Source of the DNA: Mycobacterium sp.
GTDB lineage: Bacteria; Actinomycetota; Actinomycetes; Mycobacteriales; Mycobacteriaceae
Assembly (NCBI GenBank): GCA_016197405.1
Contig: JACPVR010000003.1
Coordinates: forward strand, 1-64,000
Direction of reading: 5' to 3'
Length of the DNA: 64,000 nucleotides
Below the pieces are notes generated by a model. It did no database searches. It saw nothing but the letters and a program-made list of their open reading frames with translations, and was not told where the DNA came from. Positions 34,476 through 42,706 of this stretch are shown one piece after another; within the stretch, counting starts at the first letter, position 1; the number at the start of each line of letters is the position of its first letter. The position numbers and the translations under genes were made by a program.

Positions 34476-35024
34476 GTGACGCGCAAGATCACGGCGCTGG
34501 CCGTCGCGGCGGTGGCCGCGATCCCGCTGATCGCCGCTTGCTCGAGCGACAACTCCGGCCCGTCCAGCGATGTTCCCCAGACCCCGGCACCCAATGCCGA
34601 TATCAAGCACGGGCCGACATTCCCCGAGTGTGGCGGCGTCAGCGATGCGACGGTCAGCCAGCTCACCCAGATCACCGGGTTGGTCAACACCACGAAGAAC
34701 TCGGTCGGATGTCAGTGGCTGGTCAACGGCGGCATCGTCGGACCGCAGTTCTCCTTCACGTCCTTCCGGGGCAGCCCCATCGGCCGCGAGCGCAAGACCG
34801 AAGAGCTGTCCCGCAGCAGTGTCAACGACATCACCATCGAGGGCCACAGCGGTTTCATCGCCGTCGGAACGGATCCGCAGATCGGTGACAATCTCTGCGA
34901 GATCGGCATCCAGTTCGACGATGATTTCATCGAGTGGTCGGTCAGCTTTGCCTCCGAACCCTTCCCTGACCCGTGCGGTGTGGCCAAAGAGCTGACCGCC
35001 CAATCGATCAGGAACGCCAAATGA
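34476..35024 (+). CDS. lprB: Lipoprotein LprB
   Basis: A 182-residue secreted lipoprotein matching Mtb LprB (Rv1274) in position and length. The signal peptide MTRKITALAVAAVAAIPLIA ends in lipobox IAAC with the lipidated Cys at 22. The mature part is a DUF3558-type domain with paired cysteines (FPECGGVSDATV; SVGCQWLVNGG; NLCEIGI; DPCGVAKEL). The function is unknown. The GTG at 34476 places the signal peptide correctly. The stop overlaps the lprC ATG (ATGA), so the two lipoproteins are co-translated. Confidence 0.88.
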   Translation: MTRKITALAVAAVAAIPLIAACSSDNSGPSSDVPQTPAPNADIKHGPTFPECGGVSDATVSQLTQITGLVNTTKNSVGCQWLVNGGIVGPQFSFTSFRGSPIGRERKTEELSRSSVNDITIEGHSGFIAVGTDPQIGDNLCEIGIQFDDDFIEWSVSFASEPFPDPCGVAKELTAQSIRNAK

Positions 35025-35569
35025 TCCAGCCCAGGCGCCTGTTGATCCCGGTCGTCGTCACGTTGTCGGCGCTGGCGCTGATCACCGGTTGTTCGCGTGC
35101 CGTCGACGGCACCGCGGTCAAGGCCGGCGTCGCGGGCCCGCGCAACAACGACTCCGCGCAGACCTATCCGAACCTGCTGAAGGAATGTGACGTCCTGACC
35201 ACCGATGTGCTGGCGAAGACCGTCGGCGCGGACCCGTTGGACATCCAGAGCACCTTCGTCGGCGCGGTGTGCCGCTGGCAGGCCGCCAACCCGGCGGGCC
35301 TGATAGACATCACCCGGTTCTGGTTCGAGCAGGGCAGCCTGGACAACGAGAAGAAGGTCGCCGAGACCCTGAAGTACCAGATCGAGAACCGTGCCATCGC
35401 CGGTGTGCCGTCGATCGTCATGCGCAATACCGCCGCCAACGGTGCGTGTGGCGTGGCCAGTGACGCCGCCGGTGTGGTGGGTTGGTGGGTCAACCCGCAG
35501 GCCCCCGGGATCGACGCGTGCGGTCAGGCGATCAAGCTGATGGAGCTCACGCTCGCCACCAACTCGTAG
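35021..35569 (+). CDS. lprC: Lipoprotein LprC
   Basis: A 182-residue DUF3558-family lipoprotein matching Mtb LprC (Rv1275) and paralogous to LprB. The signal peptide starts MIQPRRLLIPVVV and ends in lipobox ITGC with Cys24. The mature domain repeats the LprB cysteine arrangement (KECDVLTTD, AVCRWQAANP, GACGVASD, DACGQAIKL). The pair probably forms related extracytoplasmic proteins at the outer face of the membrane. It ends 2 bp before the convergent SixA-like gene. Confidence 0.88.
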   Translation: MIQPRRLLIPVVVTLSALALITGCSRAVDGTAVKAGVAGPRNNDSAQTYPNLLKECDVLTTDVLAKTVGADPLDIQSTFVGAVCRWQAANPAGLIDITRFWFEQGSLDNEKKVAETLKYQIENRAIAGVPSIVMRNTAANGACGVASDAAGVVGWWVNPQAPGIDACGQAIKLMELTLATNS

Positions 35570-35571
35570 CC

Positions 35572-36096
35572 CTACCGGGGTACGTAGAACGTCACGAGCG
35601 CGGCGCTGCCCAGTTCCAGGGAGCTCCACGGCCCGGTGAACTTCAGCACCGCCATCGCCGATGTCGGATACTTCGTCGAAACACGTTCCGCAGCGCTGTG
35701 ATTGGTCCCCTCGCTGGCCGCCAGGCCGAGAGCCAGACCGGACATCGCTGGCTCATGGCCCACGACGAGCAGCGTGTCCACGTCGAAATCGAACGCGGAA
35801 TCGACTTTGTTGATCTCGTCGATGATCGCTCCGGGCGCCGCGCCGTAGAGCCGGTCGAGGTAGTGCACCGGGACGTCGAGACCCGTGCGTTCCAGGGTCT
35901 GGCGGGTCCTGGTCGCGCTCGAGCACAACACCGCCTGCACCGGTGGCCCGGTCACCGATTGCCGCAGCCAGTCGCCGGCCAGGCCGGCCTCGCGTTCGCC
36001 GCGTGATGCCAGCGGCCGCTCGTGGTCGCCGACACCGGCGGGATAGTCCGACTTGGCGTGCCGCAGCAGAACCAGGGTGCGTCGTTCGTCGCTCAT
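35572..36096 (-). CDS. SixA-like phosphohistidine phosphatase
   Basis: A 174-residue histidine phosphatase, counterpart of Mtb Rv1276c. The RHG-type motif LVLLRHAKSDYP gives R12-H13 (H13 phosphorylated in catalysis); a second conserved His lies in VVGHEPAMSGLAL (about 115-120). SixA in E. coli removes phosphate from histidines of phosphotransfer proteins such as NPr/ArcB; the partner here is unknown. The start MSDERRTL is chosen to match the family, dropping 12 upstream residues. A 12-bp perfect palindrome lies 27 bp upstream. Confidence 0.86.
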   Translation of the reverse strand: MSDERRTLVLLRHAKSDYPAGVGDHERPLASRGEREAGLAGDWLRQSVTGPPVQAVLCSSATRTRQTLERTGLDVPVHYLDRLYGAAPGAIIDEINKVDSAFDFDVDTLLVVGHEPAMSGLALGLAASEGTNHSAAERVSTKYPTSAMAVLKFTGPWSSLELGSAALVTFYVPR

Positions 36097-36122
36097 CGGG
36101 TCAACATACGAGCGCCGGCGAG

Positions 36123-36134
36123 CTGTGTACACAG
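36123..36134. promoter_or_regulatory. Perfect 12-bp palindrome upstream of sixA-like gene
   Basis: CTGTGTACACAG is fully self-complementary and lies 27 bp before the SixA-like ATG, in the shared divergent region with the repair operon. The length and place fit an operator for a dimeric repressor, but a 12-mer palindrome can occur by chance. Confidence 0.35.
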
Positions 36135-36183
36135 TGCCCTGAAGGAATGCTCACGCGGCGACGCGCGCGGTGGTTGAGCTGAT

Positions 36184-36206
36184 CTGTCAGGCCCCAGTCC
36201 TAGACT
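36184..36206 (+). promoter_or_regulatory. RecA-NDp (PafBC)-type DNA-damage promoter of the SbcCD-like operon
   Basis: CTGTCAGGC (36184-36192), eight bases, then TAGACT (36201-36206). This fits the LexA-independent mycobacterial damage promoter tTGTCRgtg-N8-TAnnnT at all core positions (TGTCAG, exact 8-nt spacer, TAnnnT -10). The gene starts 43 bp downstream behind AAAGGAG. In mycobacteria the activator is the PafBC dimer. Confidence 0.65.
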
Positions 36207-36248
36207 CGCCTCGTCCCGCAATCAGCGCCGAGCAAAGGAGAGTCGCGG

Positions 36249-37397
36249 ATGCGTTTCCTACACACCGCCGACTGGCAGCTCGGCATGACGCGGTACTTCC
36301 TGGAAGGGGAGGCCCAGCCGCGCTATTCGGCGGCCCGGCGCGACGCCGTGGCCGGCCTCGGCGCCATCGCACAGGAAACCGGCGCCGAGTTCGTCGTGGT
36401 CGCCGGTGACGTCTTCGAGGACAACCAGTTGGACCCGCGCGTCGTCAGCCAGTCGCTGGAGGCCATGCGGGCCATCGGCGTTCCGGTGTACCTGCTGCCG
36501 GGCAATCACGACCCCCTTGACGCTGCGTCGGTGTACACCAGCGAGCTCTTCACCGCCGAGCGTCCCGACAACGTCATCGTGCTCGACCGGGCCGGGGTCT
36601 TCGAGGTGCGCCCGGGACTGCAGATCGTCGCCGCGCCGTGGCGGTCCAAGCGCCCGACGACCGATCTGGTGGCCGAGGTGCTGGCCGACCTGCCCGCCGA
36701 CGGTGCCACCCGGATCCTGGTGGCACATGGCGGAGTCGACATCCTCGACCCGGACCCGACCCGGCCCAGCCTGATCCGCATCGCAGCGGTCCACGATGCC
36801 CTCGACCGCGGCGCCATCCACTACGTGGCGTTGGGCGACAAGCATTCCCGCACCCAGGTCGGGCAAACCGGCCGCATCTGGTACTCCGGCTCACCCGAGG
36901 TCACCAATTACGACGACATCGAATCCGATCCCGGACATGTCCTCGTGGTCGATATCGACGAGGACGATCACGCCGTCACGGTCGATGCCCGCCGAGTCGG
37001 GCAGTGGCGATTCGTCACTCTGCACCATCAGGTCGATGACAGCCGCGGCGTCGCCGATCTCAACCTTAACCTGGATCTGCTGGCCGACAAGGACCGCACG
37101 GTGGTTCGGCTGGTTCTGACCGGATCGCTGACGGTGACCGACCGGGCCGCGCTGGACGCCTGCCTGGACAAGCACGCCCGGCTGTTCGCCTGGCTCGGAC
37201 TGTGGGAGCGGCACTGCGACCTGGTGGTGGTGCCCGCCGACGGCGAGTTCGCCGACCTCGGCATCGGCGGTTTCGCGGCGTCGGCGGTCGCGGAGCTGAT
37301 GGACACCGCACGATCGACGGCCGAGGACGCCCAGGACGCGCAGGCTGCGCTGGCACTGCTGATGCGGCTGGCGACTCCGAAGAGCGGTGCGGCATGA
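36249..37397 (+). CDS. SbcD-like DNA repair exonuclease (metallophosphoesterase)
   Basis: A 382-residue Mre11/SbcD-type nuclease, counterpart of Mtb Rv1277. Metal-binding motifs appear in order: FLHTADWQLG (H5, D8), VVAGDVFEDNQ, LLPGNHDPLD, LVAHGG and LGDKHSR (GxH-like). The C-terminal third (260-380) is a capping region that would contact the partner ATPase. Together they should process double-strand break ends or hairpins. Its stop overlaps the ATG of the SMC-like gene (ATGA), and the operon carries a damage-type promoter. Confidence 0.9.
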   Translation: MRFLHTADWQLGMTRYFLEGEAQPRYSAARRDAVAGLGAIAQETGAEFVVVAGDVFEDNQLDPRVVSQSLEAMRAIGVPVYLLPGNHDPLDAASVYTSELFTAERPDNVIVLDRAGVFEVRPGLQIVAAPWRSKRPTTDLVAEVLADLPADGATRILVAHGGVDILDPDPTRPSLIRIAAVHDALDRGAIHYVALGDKHSRTQVGQTGRIWYSGSPEVTNYDDIESDPGHVLVVDIDEDDHAVTVDARRVGQWRFVTLHHQVDDSRGVADLNLNLDLLADKDRTVVRLVLTGSLTVTDRAALDACLDKHARLFAWLGLWERHCDLVVVPADGEFADLGIGGFAASAVAELMDTARSTAEDAQDAQAALALLMRLATPKSGAA

Positions 37398-40021
37398 GAC
37401 TGCACCGGCTGACACTGTCCAACTACCGCGGAATCGCGCACCGCGATATCGAGTTCCCGGAGCGTGGCGTCACCGTCGTGTCGGGTCCCAACGAGGTCGG
37501 CAAGTCCTCGATGATCGAAGCGCTCGACCTGCTGCTGGAGTCCAAGGACCGGTCCTCGAAGAAGGACGTCAAGCAGGTCAAGCCCACGCATGCCGATGTC
37601 GGCTCCGAGGTCACCGCCGAGATCAGCACGGGCCCATACCGATTCGTGTACCGCAAGCGGTTCCACAAGAAGTGCGAGACCGAGCTCAGCATCCTGGCCC
37701 CGCGTCGTGAGCAACTCACCGGCGACGAGGCGCACGACCGGGTGCGGGCCATGCTCGCCGAAACCGTCGACACCGGGCTGTGGCAGGCACAGCGGGTGCT
37801 GCAGTCGGCGTCGACGTCGGCGGTGGACCTGTCCAGCTGCGACGCGCTGTCACGGGCACTCGATGTGGCCGCCAGTGATTCGGCGGCCGCCGATCTGGCT
37901 GCCGGGCTGTCCTCCACCGAACCGCTGCTGATCGAGAAGATCGACACCGAGTACGCGCGGTATTTCACCGCGACCGGACGCCCGACCGGCGTGTGGGCCG
38001 CGGTGAGCGCCGCCCTGCGCGACGCCGACGCCGATGTCGCGCAATGCCAGGAAGCCCTCGCCGAGGTGGACGAGCGGGTACGGGTGCACGCCGAATTGAC
38101 CGACGAGCTCGCGGGTTTGACCGGATTGCGTGCCGAGGCGACGGGCCGGCTGACGCGGGCACAAGCCGCCGCGGCGCACGTCGCCGCCCTGACCGACGAG
38201 CTGCGCGCCGCCCAGCAACAGGCCGCCGCCGCGGCCGCCACCCACACCGCCGCCGTCGCCGCACACCGTGAGCGGCTGCGGTTGCGCGCCGACGCGCAGG
38301 ACCGCGCCGTCGTGGTCGACGAGACCGAGTCGGCGGCCGTCGAAGCCGCCGAGTCCGAGGCGCTCGGACGTGCGGTCCTCGACGAGGCCGAGCAGGCCGC
38401 CGAAACCGCGGGTGTCGCGTTGGGGCAGGCCCAGCAGCGGGTCGAGACCGCGCGCCAGGCGATCGCCGAACTGATCCAGGCGCAGGAGTGCGAGCGGTTG
38501 CGCGCCAGGCTGGCCCGGATCGACGCCGCGAGGTCCGAACTGGACACCGTGGCGACGCGGTTGCGCGGTATCACCCTGACCGACCGCGCCTTCGGCATCG
38601 TCGAGGCCGCCGCTGCGGCAGTGGCAATGGCCGGTGCCCAGGCCGAGCAGCAGTCGGCCACCGTCACGCTGGCGGCCGAGAGCGCCGTCGAGTTCCTGGT
38701 CGGCGACCGCCGGGTCGTGCTGGCCGCCGGTTCGACCTACGACCTGACCATCGCCGAGGTCACCCAGATCACGCTGCCCGGGCTGCTGACGACGACAATC
38801 GCGCCGGGCGCGACGGCCGAAGACACCCAGGCGAAATTCGCTGCCGCGCAGCACACCCTGACCGAGGCACTCGTGGGCGCCGGCGTCGAGAGCCCGGAGG
38901 CGGCCCGGCAGATCGACCAGCAACGCCGCGAGCTGCTGGCACAACGCGATCGGCTGGTCGCGGTCATGACCGGCCTGCTGGGCGACGATGACGAGGCGCA
39001 GCTGCGGTCGCGAGTGGCTGAGCTGGCCGACACCCAGCCGCCGGCAGACCCCGATCAGGACGCCGTGCGCGCCGAACTCGAAACCGCCCGCGCCGAGCTG
39101 GCGCTGGCCGAGACACAGTGCACCAGTGCGCGCAAGGTCGCCGTCGCCGCCGCCACCCAACTGACCGAACGGACCACCAGGTCGACCATCCTGCGGGAAA
39201 AGGCCAGCGCGGCCCGGACCGAGAGCGCCGCGGTGGCCGAGCGGCTGGCCGCGAGCCGCGCCGAGATCGCCGACGACGAGTTGGCGGTGCGGGCCCAGGC
39301 CGCCGCCGAGACCGCGGAGAAAGCCGCCGCATCGGTGGCCGAATTGTCGCAGCGGTTGGCACAAGCCGGTCCCGACGCCGCGGCCGCCGAACTGGCGGAA
39401 GCGCAGCGCGCCCAGCTCGCACTCACTGCCAGGTACGAACAGGTGTCACAGGCACTGCGCGATGTCACGGTGCAGCTGGACACCATCGGAACGCAGGGCC
39501 GCGCAGGCAAATTGGCGGCCGCCCGGATCCGGCGCGAGCATGCCGCCGCCGAGTTCGCCCGCGTTCAGAACCGGGCCAACGCCGCCCGGCTGCTCCGTTC
39601 GACGATGGCCCGGCACCGCGACGACACCCGGCAGCGCTATGCCGAACCGTTCCGCACCGAGGTGGAACGCCTGGGCCGCACCGTTTTCGGTGCCAGCTTC
39701 GAGGTCGAGGTCGACAGTGATCTGCAGATCTGCAGTCGCACCTTGGAGGGGCGGACCGTTCCGTTCGAATCACTCTCGGGCGGTGCCAAGGAGCAGCTCG
39801 GCATCGTGGCACGGCTGGCGGTCGCGGCGCTGGTCGCCAAGGAAGACACCGTGCCGGTGATGATCGACGATGCGCTGGGCTTCACCGACCCCGGTCGGCT
39901 GGCCCGGATGGCCGCGGTCTTCGACGAGGTCGGGGTGGACGGCCAGGTCATCGTGCTGACCTGCACCGCGGATCGCTACCGCGGTATCACTGCCGCCCAC
40001 ACCGTCGAACTCACCGCCTGA
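37394..40021 (+). CDS. SbcC/Rad50-like coiled-coil ATPase
   Basis: An 875-residue SMC-family ATPase, the same length as Mtb Rv1278. Walker A GPNEVGKSS is at 31-39. Residues 230-780 are long Ala/Glu/Arg-rich coiled coil broken by a compact central segment (about 430-520, VEFLVGDRRVVLAAGSTYDL) that may replace a zinc hook. The C-terminal half-ATPase has signature SLSGGAKEQLGIVARL and Walker B VPVMIDDALGFTDPGRL, where Asp stands at the catalytic Glu position. It pairs with the SbcD-like nuclease encoded directly upstream. Internal reverse-strand frames are codon-bias shadows. Confidence 0.9.
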   Translation: MRLHRLTLSNYRGIAHRDIEFPERGVTVVSGPNEVGKSSMIEALDLLLESKDRSSKKDVKQVKPTHADVGSEVTAEISTGPYRFVYRKRFHKKCETELSILAPRREQLTGDEAHDRVRAMLAETVDTGLWQAQRVLQSASTSAVDLSSCDALSRALDVAASDSAAADLAAGLSSTEPLLIEKIDTEYARYFTATGRPTGVWAAVSAALRDADADVAQCQEALAEVDERVRVHAELTDELAGLTGLRAEATGRLTRAQAAAAHVAALTDELRAAQQQAAAAAATHTAAVAAHRERLRLRADAQDRAVVVDETESAAVEAAESEALGRAVLDEAEQAAETAGVALGQAQQRVETARQAIAELIQAQECERLRARLARIDAARSELDTVATRLRGITLTDRAFGIVEAAAAAVAMAGAQAEQQSATVTLAAESAVEFLVGDRRVVLAAGSTYDLTIAEVTQITLPGLLTTTIAPGATAEDTQAKFAAAQHTLTEALVGAGVESPEAARQIDQQRRELLAQRDRLVAVMTGLLGDDDEAQLRSRVAELADTQPPADPDQDAVRAELETARAELALAETQCTSARKVAVAAATQLTERTTRSTILREKASAARTESAAVAERLAASRAEIADDELAVRAQAAAETAEKAAASVAELSQRLAQAGPDAAAAELAEAQRAQLALTARYEQVSQALRDVTVQLDTIGTQGRAGKLAAARIRREHAAAEFARVQNRANAARLLRSTMARHRDDTRQRYAEPFRTEVERLGRTVFGASFEVEVDSDLQICSRTLEGRTVPFESLSGGAKEQLGIVARLAVAALVAKEDTVPVMIDDALGFTDPGRLARMAAVFDEVGVDGQVIVLTCTADRYRGITAAHTVELTA

Positions 40022-40023
40022 GC

Positions 40024-41385
40024 TCAGCTCGCCGCGATCTGTGCGGTCCGGTGCGGCGCACTGAAGGTTGCCGGCGGCAAACCGAGATGATCGCGCAGGG
40101 TGGTTCCGCTGTATTCGGTACGGAACAGTCCGCGCCGCTGCAGTTCGGGCACCACCGAATCGACGAAATCGTTGAACGTGCCGGGGCTGGACGCCGCGGA
40201 CACCATGAAACCATCGGCTTCACCGCCGGTGAACGACGCCTCGATCTCGTCGGCGACCTGCTTTGCGGTGCCGACGAACTGGGGCAGCAGCACACCCTGG
40301 GCGTACCACTTACCGATATCGCGCAGCGTCAGGTTGTCACGGTTGGCGACCCGCCGGGCGGTGTCGAACAGACCCTGGGTACCGGTGACCTGCACATCCT
40401 CGACAGGTGCATCGAGGTCGTACTGCGAGAAGTCGTGGTCGGTGTGCACGCTCAACGTGATGAGCCCCGATATCGGGTCGGCCAGTTCGTTGTGGAACGC
40501 CTGCTTTTCACGGGCGATCGATTCGGTCTCGCCGATGAACGGGATGAAGGCCGGAAAGATCAGCACATGATCGGGGTTGCGGCCATAGTCGGATACCCGT
40601 GACTTGATGTCGTCGTAGTAGGCGCGCCGGCCCTCCGGTGTGGGGTCGATCTCGAATATCGCTTCTGCCCAGCGCGCGGCGAAATCCTTTCCGGTGCCCG
40701 ATGATCCGGCCTGGATGAGCACCGGACGCCCCTGCGGCGAGTGTGGCACATTGAGCGGACCGCGGGACTTGAAGTATTTGCCGGCATGGTCGATGTGACG
40801 GATCCGCGTCGGATCGGCGAAGACCCCGGATTCCTTGTCCAGGATCAGCGCGTCGGGTTCCCAACTCGACCACAGTTCGAGGGCGGTGCGGACGAACTCG
40901 TCGGCGCGCTCGTAGCGGAACTCGTGGTCGAGGTGGTCGTCCTGGCCGAAGTTCTGCGCCTCGGCCTGGGTCAGCGAGGTGACGATGTTCCATGCCACCC
41001 GCCCGCGGGTGACGTGGTCAAGGCTGGAGAAGATCCTGGCCAGCTCGTAGGGGTGAAAGTAGGTGGCGGACTTGGTGATCGCCACGCCGAGGTGGGTCGT
41101 GACGGCTGCGATACTGGCCGCCACGATCGACGGGTCCAGCGTCGCGGTGGCCTGCGTACCTCGCCGGAACGGCTCGGCGATACCGTCACCGAATCGGATC
41201 GGCGCGGCCAGCAGATCGGCGAAGAACACGAAGTCGAACTTGCCGCGTTCCAGGATGCGTCCGATGCGGTGGTAGTACTCCGGCGTCAGGAACGAGGTGT
41301 CGCTGGCGGGATGGCGCCAGGCGGCGTGCGAATGGGTGACCTGCGAGGCGATCTGGAATCCGCCCAGGTGCAACTGTTTGGGCAT
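40024..41385 (-). CDS. LLM-class monooxygenase, NtaA/SnaA/DszA type
   Basis: A 453-residue flavin-dependent luciferase-family monooxygenase. Family marks: FDFVFFADLLAAP (about 50), THLGVAITKSATYFHPYELARIFSSLDH, GRVAWNIVTSLTQAEAQNFG and QGRPVLIQAGSSGTGKDFAA. The group uses FMNH2 from a separate reductase to oxidise nitrilotriacetate, dibenzothiophene sulfone or long-chain sulfur compounds. It is encoded with an acyl-CoA-dehydrogenase-fold monooxygenase 8 bp upstream, the pairing typical of sulfur scavenging. No flavin reductase is seen nearby. The pair replaces Mtb Rv1279 at this site. Confidence 0.86.
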   Translation of the reverse strand: MPKQLHLGGFQIASQVTHSHAAWRHPASDTSFLTPEYYHRIGRILERGKFDFVFFADLLAAPIRFGDGIAEPFRRGTQATATLDPSIVAASIAAVTTHLGVAITKSATYFHPYELARIFSSLDHVTRGRVAWNIVTSLTQAEAQNFGQDDHLDHEFRYERADEFVRTALELWSSWEPDALILDKESGVFADPTRIRHIDHAGKYFKSRGPLNVPHSPQGRPVLIQAGSSGTGKDFAARWAEAIFEIDPTPEGRRAYYDDIKSRVSDYGRNPDHVLIFPAFIPFIGETESIAREKQAFHNELADPISGLITLSVHTDHDFSQYDLDAPVEDVQVTGTQGLFDTARRVANRDNLTLRDIGKWYAQGVLLPQFVGTAKQVADEIEASFTGGEADGFMVSAASSPGTFNDFVDSVVPELQRRGLFRTEYSGTTLRDHLGLPPATFSAPHRTAQIAAS

Positions 41386-41393
41386 TGTGTTCC

Positions 41394-42623
41394 TCAGAAG
41401 TAGGCGTTGGCGGGAATCGGGGTGCCGTGCAACAGGTTCTCGCCGATGACGCGCGCCTTGTAGGCCACCGGGTTGTGCAGCGTGATGGTGCGGATATTGC
41501 GCCAATGCCGGTCCAGGTTGCGTTGCCTGCTGGCGGCGCTGGCACCGCCGAGTTCCAGGAGCCGGGTGGCGGCCTCGGGCGCGACATCGTCGAGGTGCAC
41601 CTTCACCTTGGCGACCTTGAGCTGCGCCTGCACGGCGAGCGTGGCATCGGGGATACCTGAGGCGTCGATCGAATCGGTGGCCGCGCCGATCGCGTCGGCG
41701 GCGTCGAGCACCGCAGCCTTGGCGATGTAGGCCGTGGCGGCCAGTTCTCCGAGCAGCTTCTGGTACAGCGGATCGTCGACGGGGCGTTCGGTGATCGCGT
41801 GGCTGAAGCTGCGGGTACGCGAGCGCAGCAGTGCCACCCCGTCATCGACGATGGAGGCCAGCACACCGGCCACGATGGCGTGGATGTAGAGCTGCAACGA
41901 CGAATACTGCACGGTTGCAGTCGGTTCGGCGTCGTACGGGGTGTCCACCAGTATCTCGTCGGCGGCGACGGCCACATTGTCGAATTTGGTGGTGCCGGTA
42001 CCGGTGCGCCGCTGGCCGAAGCCGTCCCAGTCGTCGATGAGGCGGACACCGGTGCGGTCGGCGGGCACGATGACGTTGGCAACGGAGTCGTGGTCGGTGG
42101 TGGCGGTCACCGTCAGGTAGTCGGAGAACAGTGTGCCGGTGCTGTAGAACTTCTCGCCGTCGAGCCGGAATCCGCCGCCGTCGACGGGCAGCAGGCGGGT
42201 GTTGAACACCAGGCTGCCGACCGCCAGCGATCCCTTCTCGCTGAACGCGTTGGCGAACAGTCGCCCGGCCTTGACCTCGTCGATCCACCGCTTCGAGACC
42301 GCGTCATCGGGATCGATGCGCAGGGCCCGCAGCCGTTCCTCGACGAACCAGAAGTGGGTGCGGAAGATGTGGGCGACTATCGGATCGGCCTGGGCAACAT
42401 CGATGATGGTGGAAAACAGTTGCCGCACAGAAAGTCCGGGACCACCGAACTCCGCGGGCAGGCGCAGTGTGCCGAAGCCGGCCCGCTTGAGGGCGGCGAC
42501 CTGGTCGAAGGGATTCTCGTCGTTGAGGTCGCGGTCCTTTGCCCCGGCGGCGATCTCGGAGAGCAGGGTGGCGAATTCGTCGGAGCCGGGCAGCAGGGTC
42601 CGGATGGCAGGTGCTTGGGTCAT
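41394..42623 (-). CDS. Acyl-CoA dehydrogenase-fold flavin monooxygenase (SfnB/DszC-like)
   Basis: A 409-residue protein with the acyl-CoA dehydrogenase fold. FGTLRLPAEFGGPGLSVRQLF (about 52-72) and FRTHFWFVEERLRAL are typical of the SfnB/DszC branch, which uses FMNH2 to hydroxylate or oxygenate sulfur and aromatic compounds rather than dehydrogenate CoA esters; GEKFYSTGTLFSDYL is its flavin/oxygen loop. SfnB and DszC work with LLM partners in dimethylsulfone or dibenzothiophene use. Here the LLM gene follows after 8 bp. An IdeR-like but longer inverted repeat lies 37 bp upstream. Confidence 0.85.
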   Translation of the reverse strand: MTQAPAIRTLLPGSDEFATLLSEIAAGAKDRDLNDENPFDQVAALKRAGFGTLRLPAEFGGPGLSVRQLFSTIIDVAQADPIVAHIFRTHFWFVEERLRALRIDPDDAVSKRWIDEVKAGRLFANAFSEKGSLAVGSLVFNTRLLPVDGGGFRLDGEKFYSTGTLFSDYLTVTATTDHDSVANVIVPADRTGVRLIDDWDGFGQRRTGTGTTKFDNVAVAADEILVDTPYDAEPTATVQYSSLQLYIHAIVAGVLASIVDDGVALLRSRTRSFSHAITERPVDDPLYQKLLGELAATAYIAKAAVLDAADAIGAATDSIDASGIPDATLAVQAQLKVAKVKVHLDDVAPEAATRLLELGGASAASRQRNLDRHWRNIRTITLHNPVAYKARVIGENLLHGTPIPANAYF

Positions 42624-42659
42624 GCTCCGGTTCTACCGACCAGCCGATCGGCGAACACC

Positions 42660-42684
42660 TCTTAGGATCAGGACGAACCTAAGA
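42660..42684. promoter_or_regulatory. Inverted repeat upstream of the sulfur-type monooxygenase pair
   Basis: TCTTAGG (42660-42666) and CCTAAGA (42678-42684) form a perfect 7-bp inverted repeat with an 11-nt centre, 36 bp before the minus-strand ATG at 42623 and after the stop of the HNH gene. It could be the operator for the monooxygenase pair. The arms resemble an iron box (TTAGG/CCTAA), but the centre is 2 nt too long. Confidence 0.4.
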
Positions 42685-42706
42685 AGCCGATGAATCGACG
42701 CCGCCG

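Noticed and set aside
42660..42684. IdeR iron box
   Set aside because: Arms match TTAGG/CCTAA but the centre is 11 nt instead of 9, and the inner bases do not fit the consensus.
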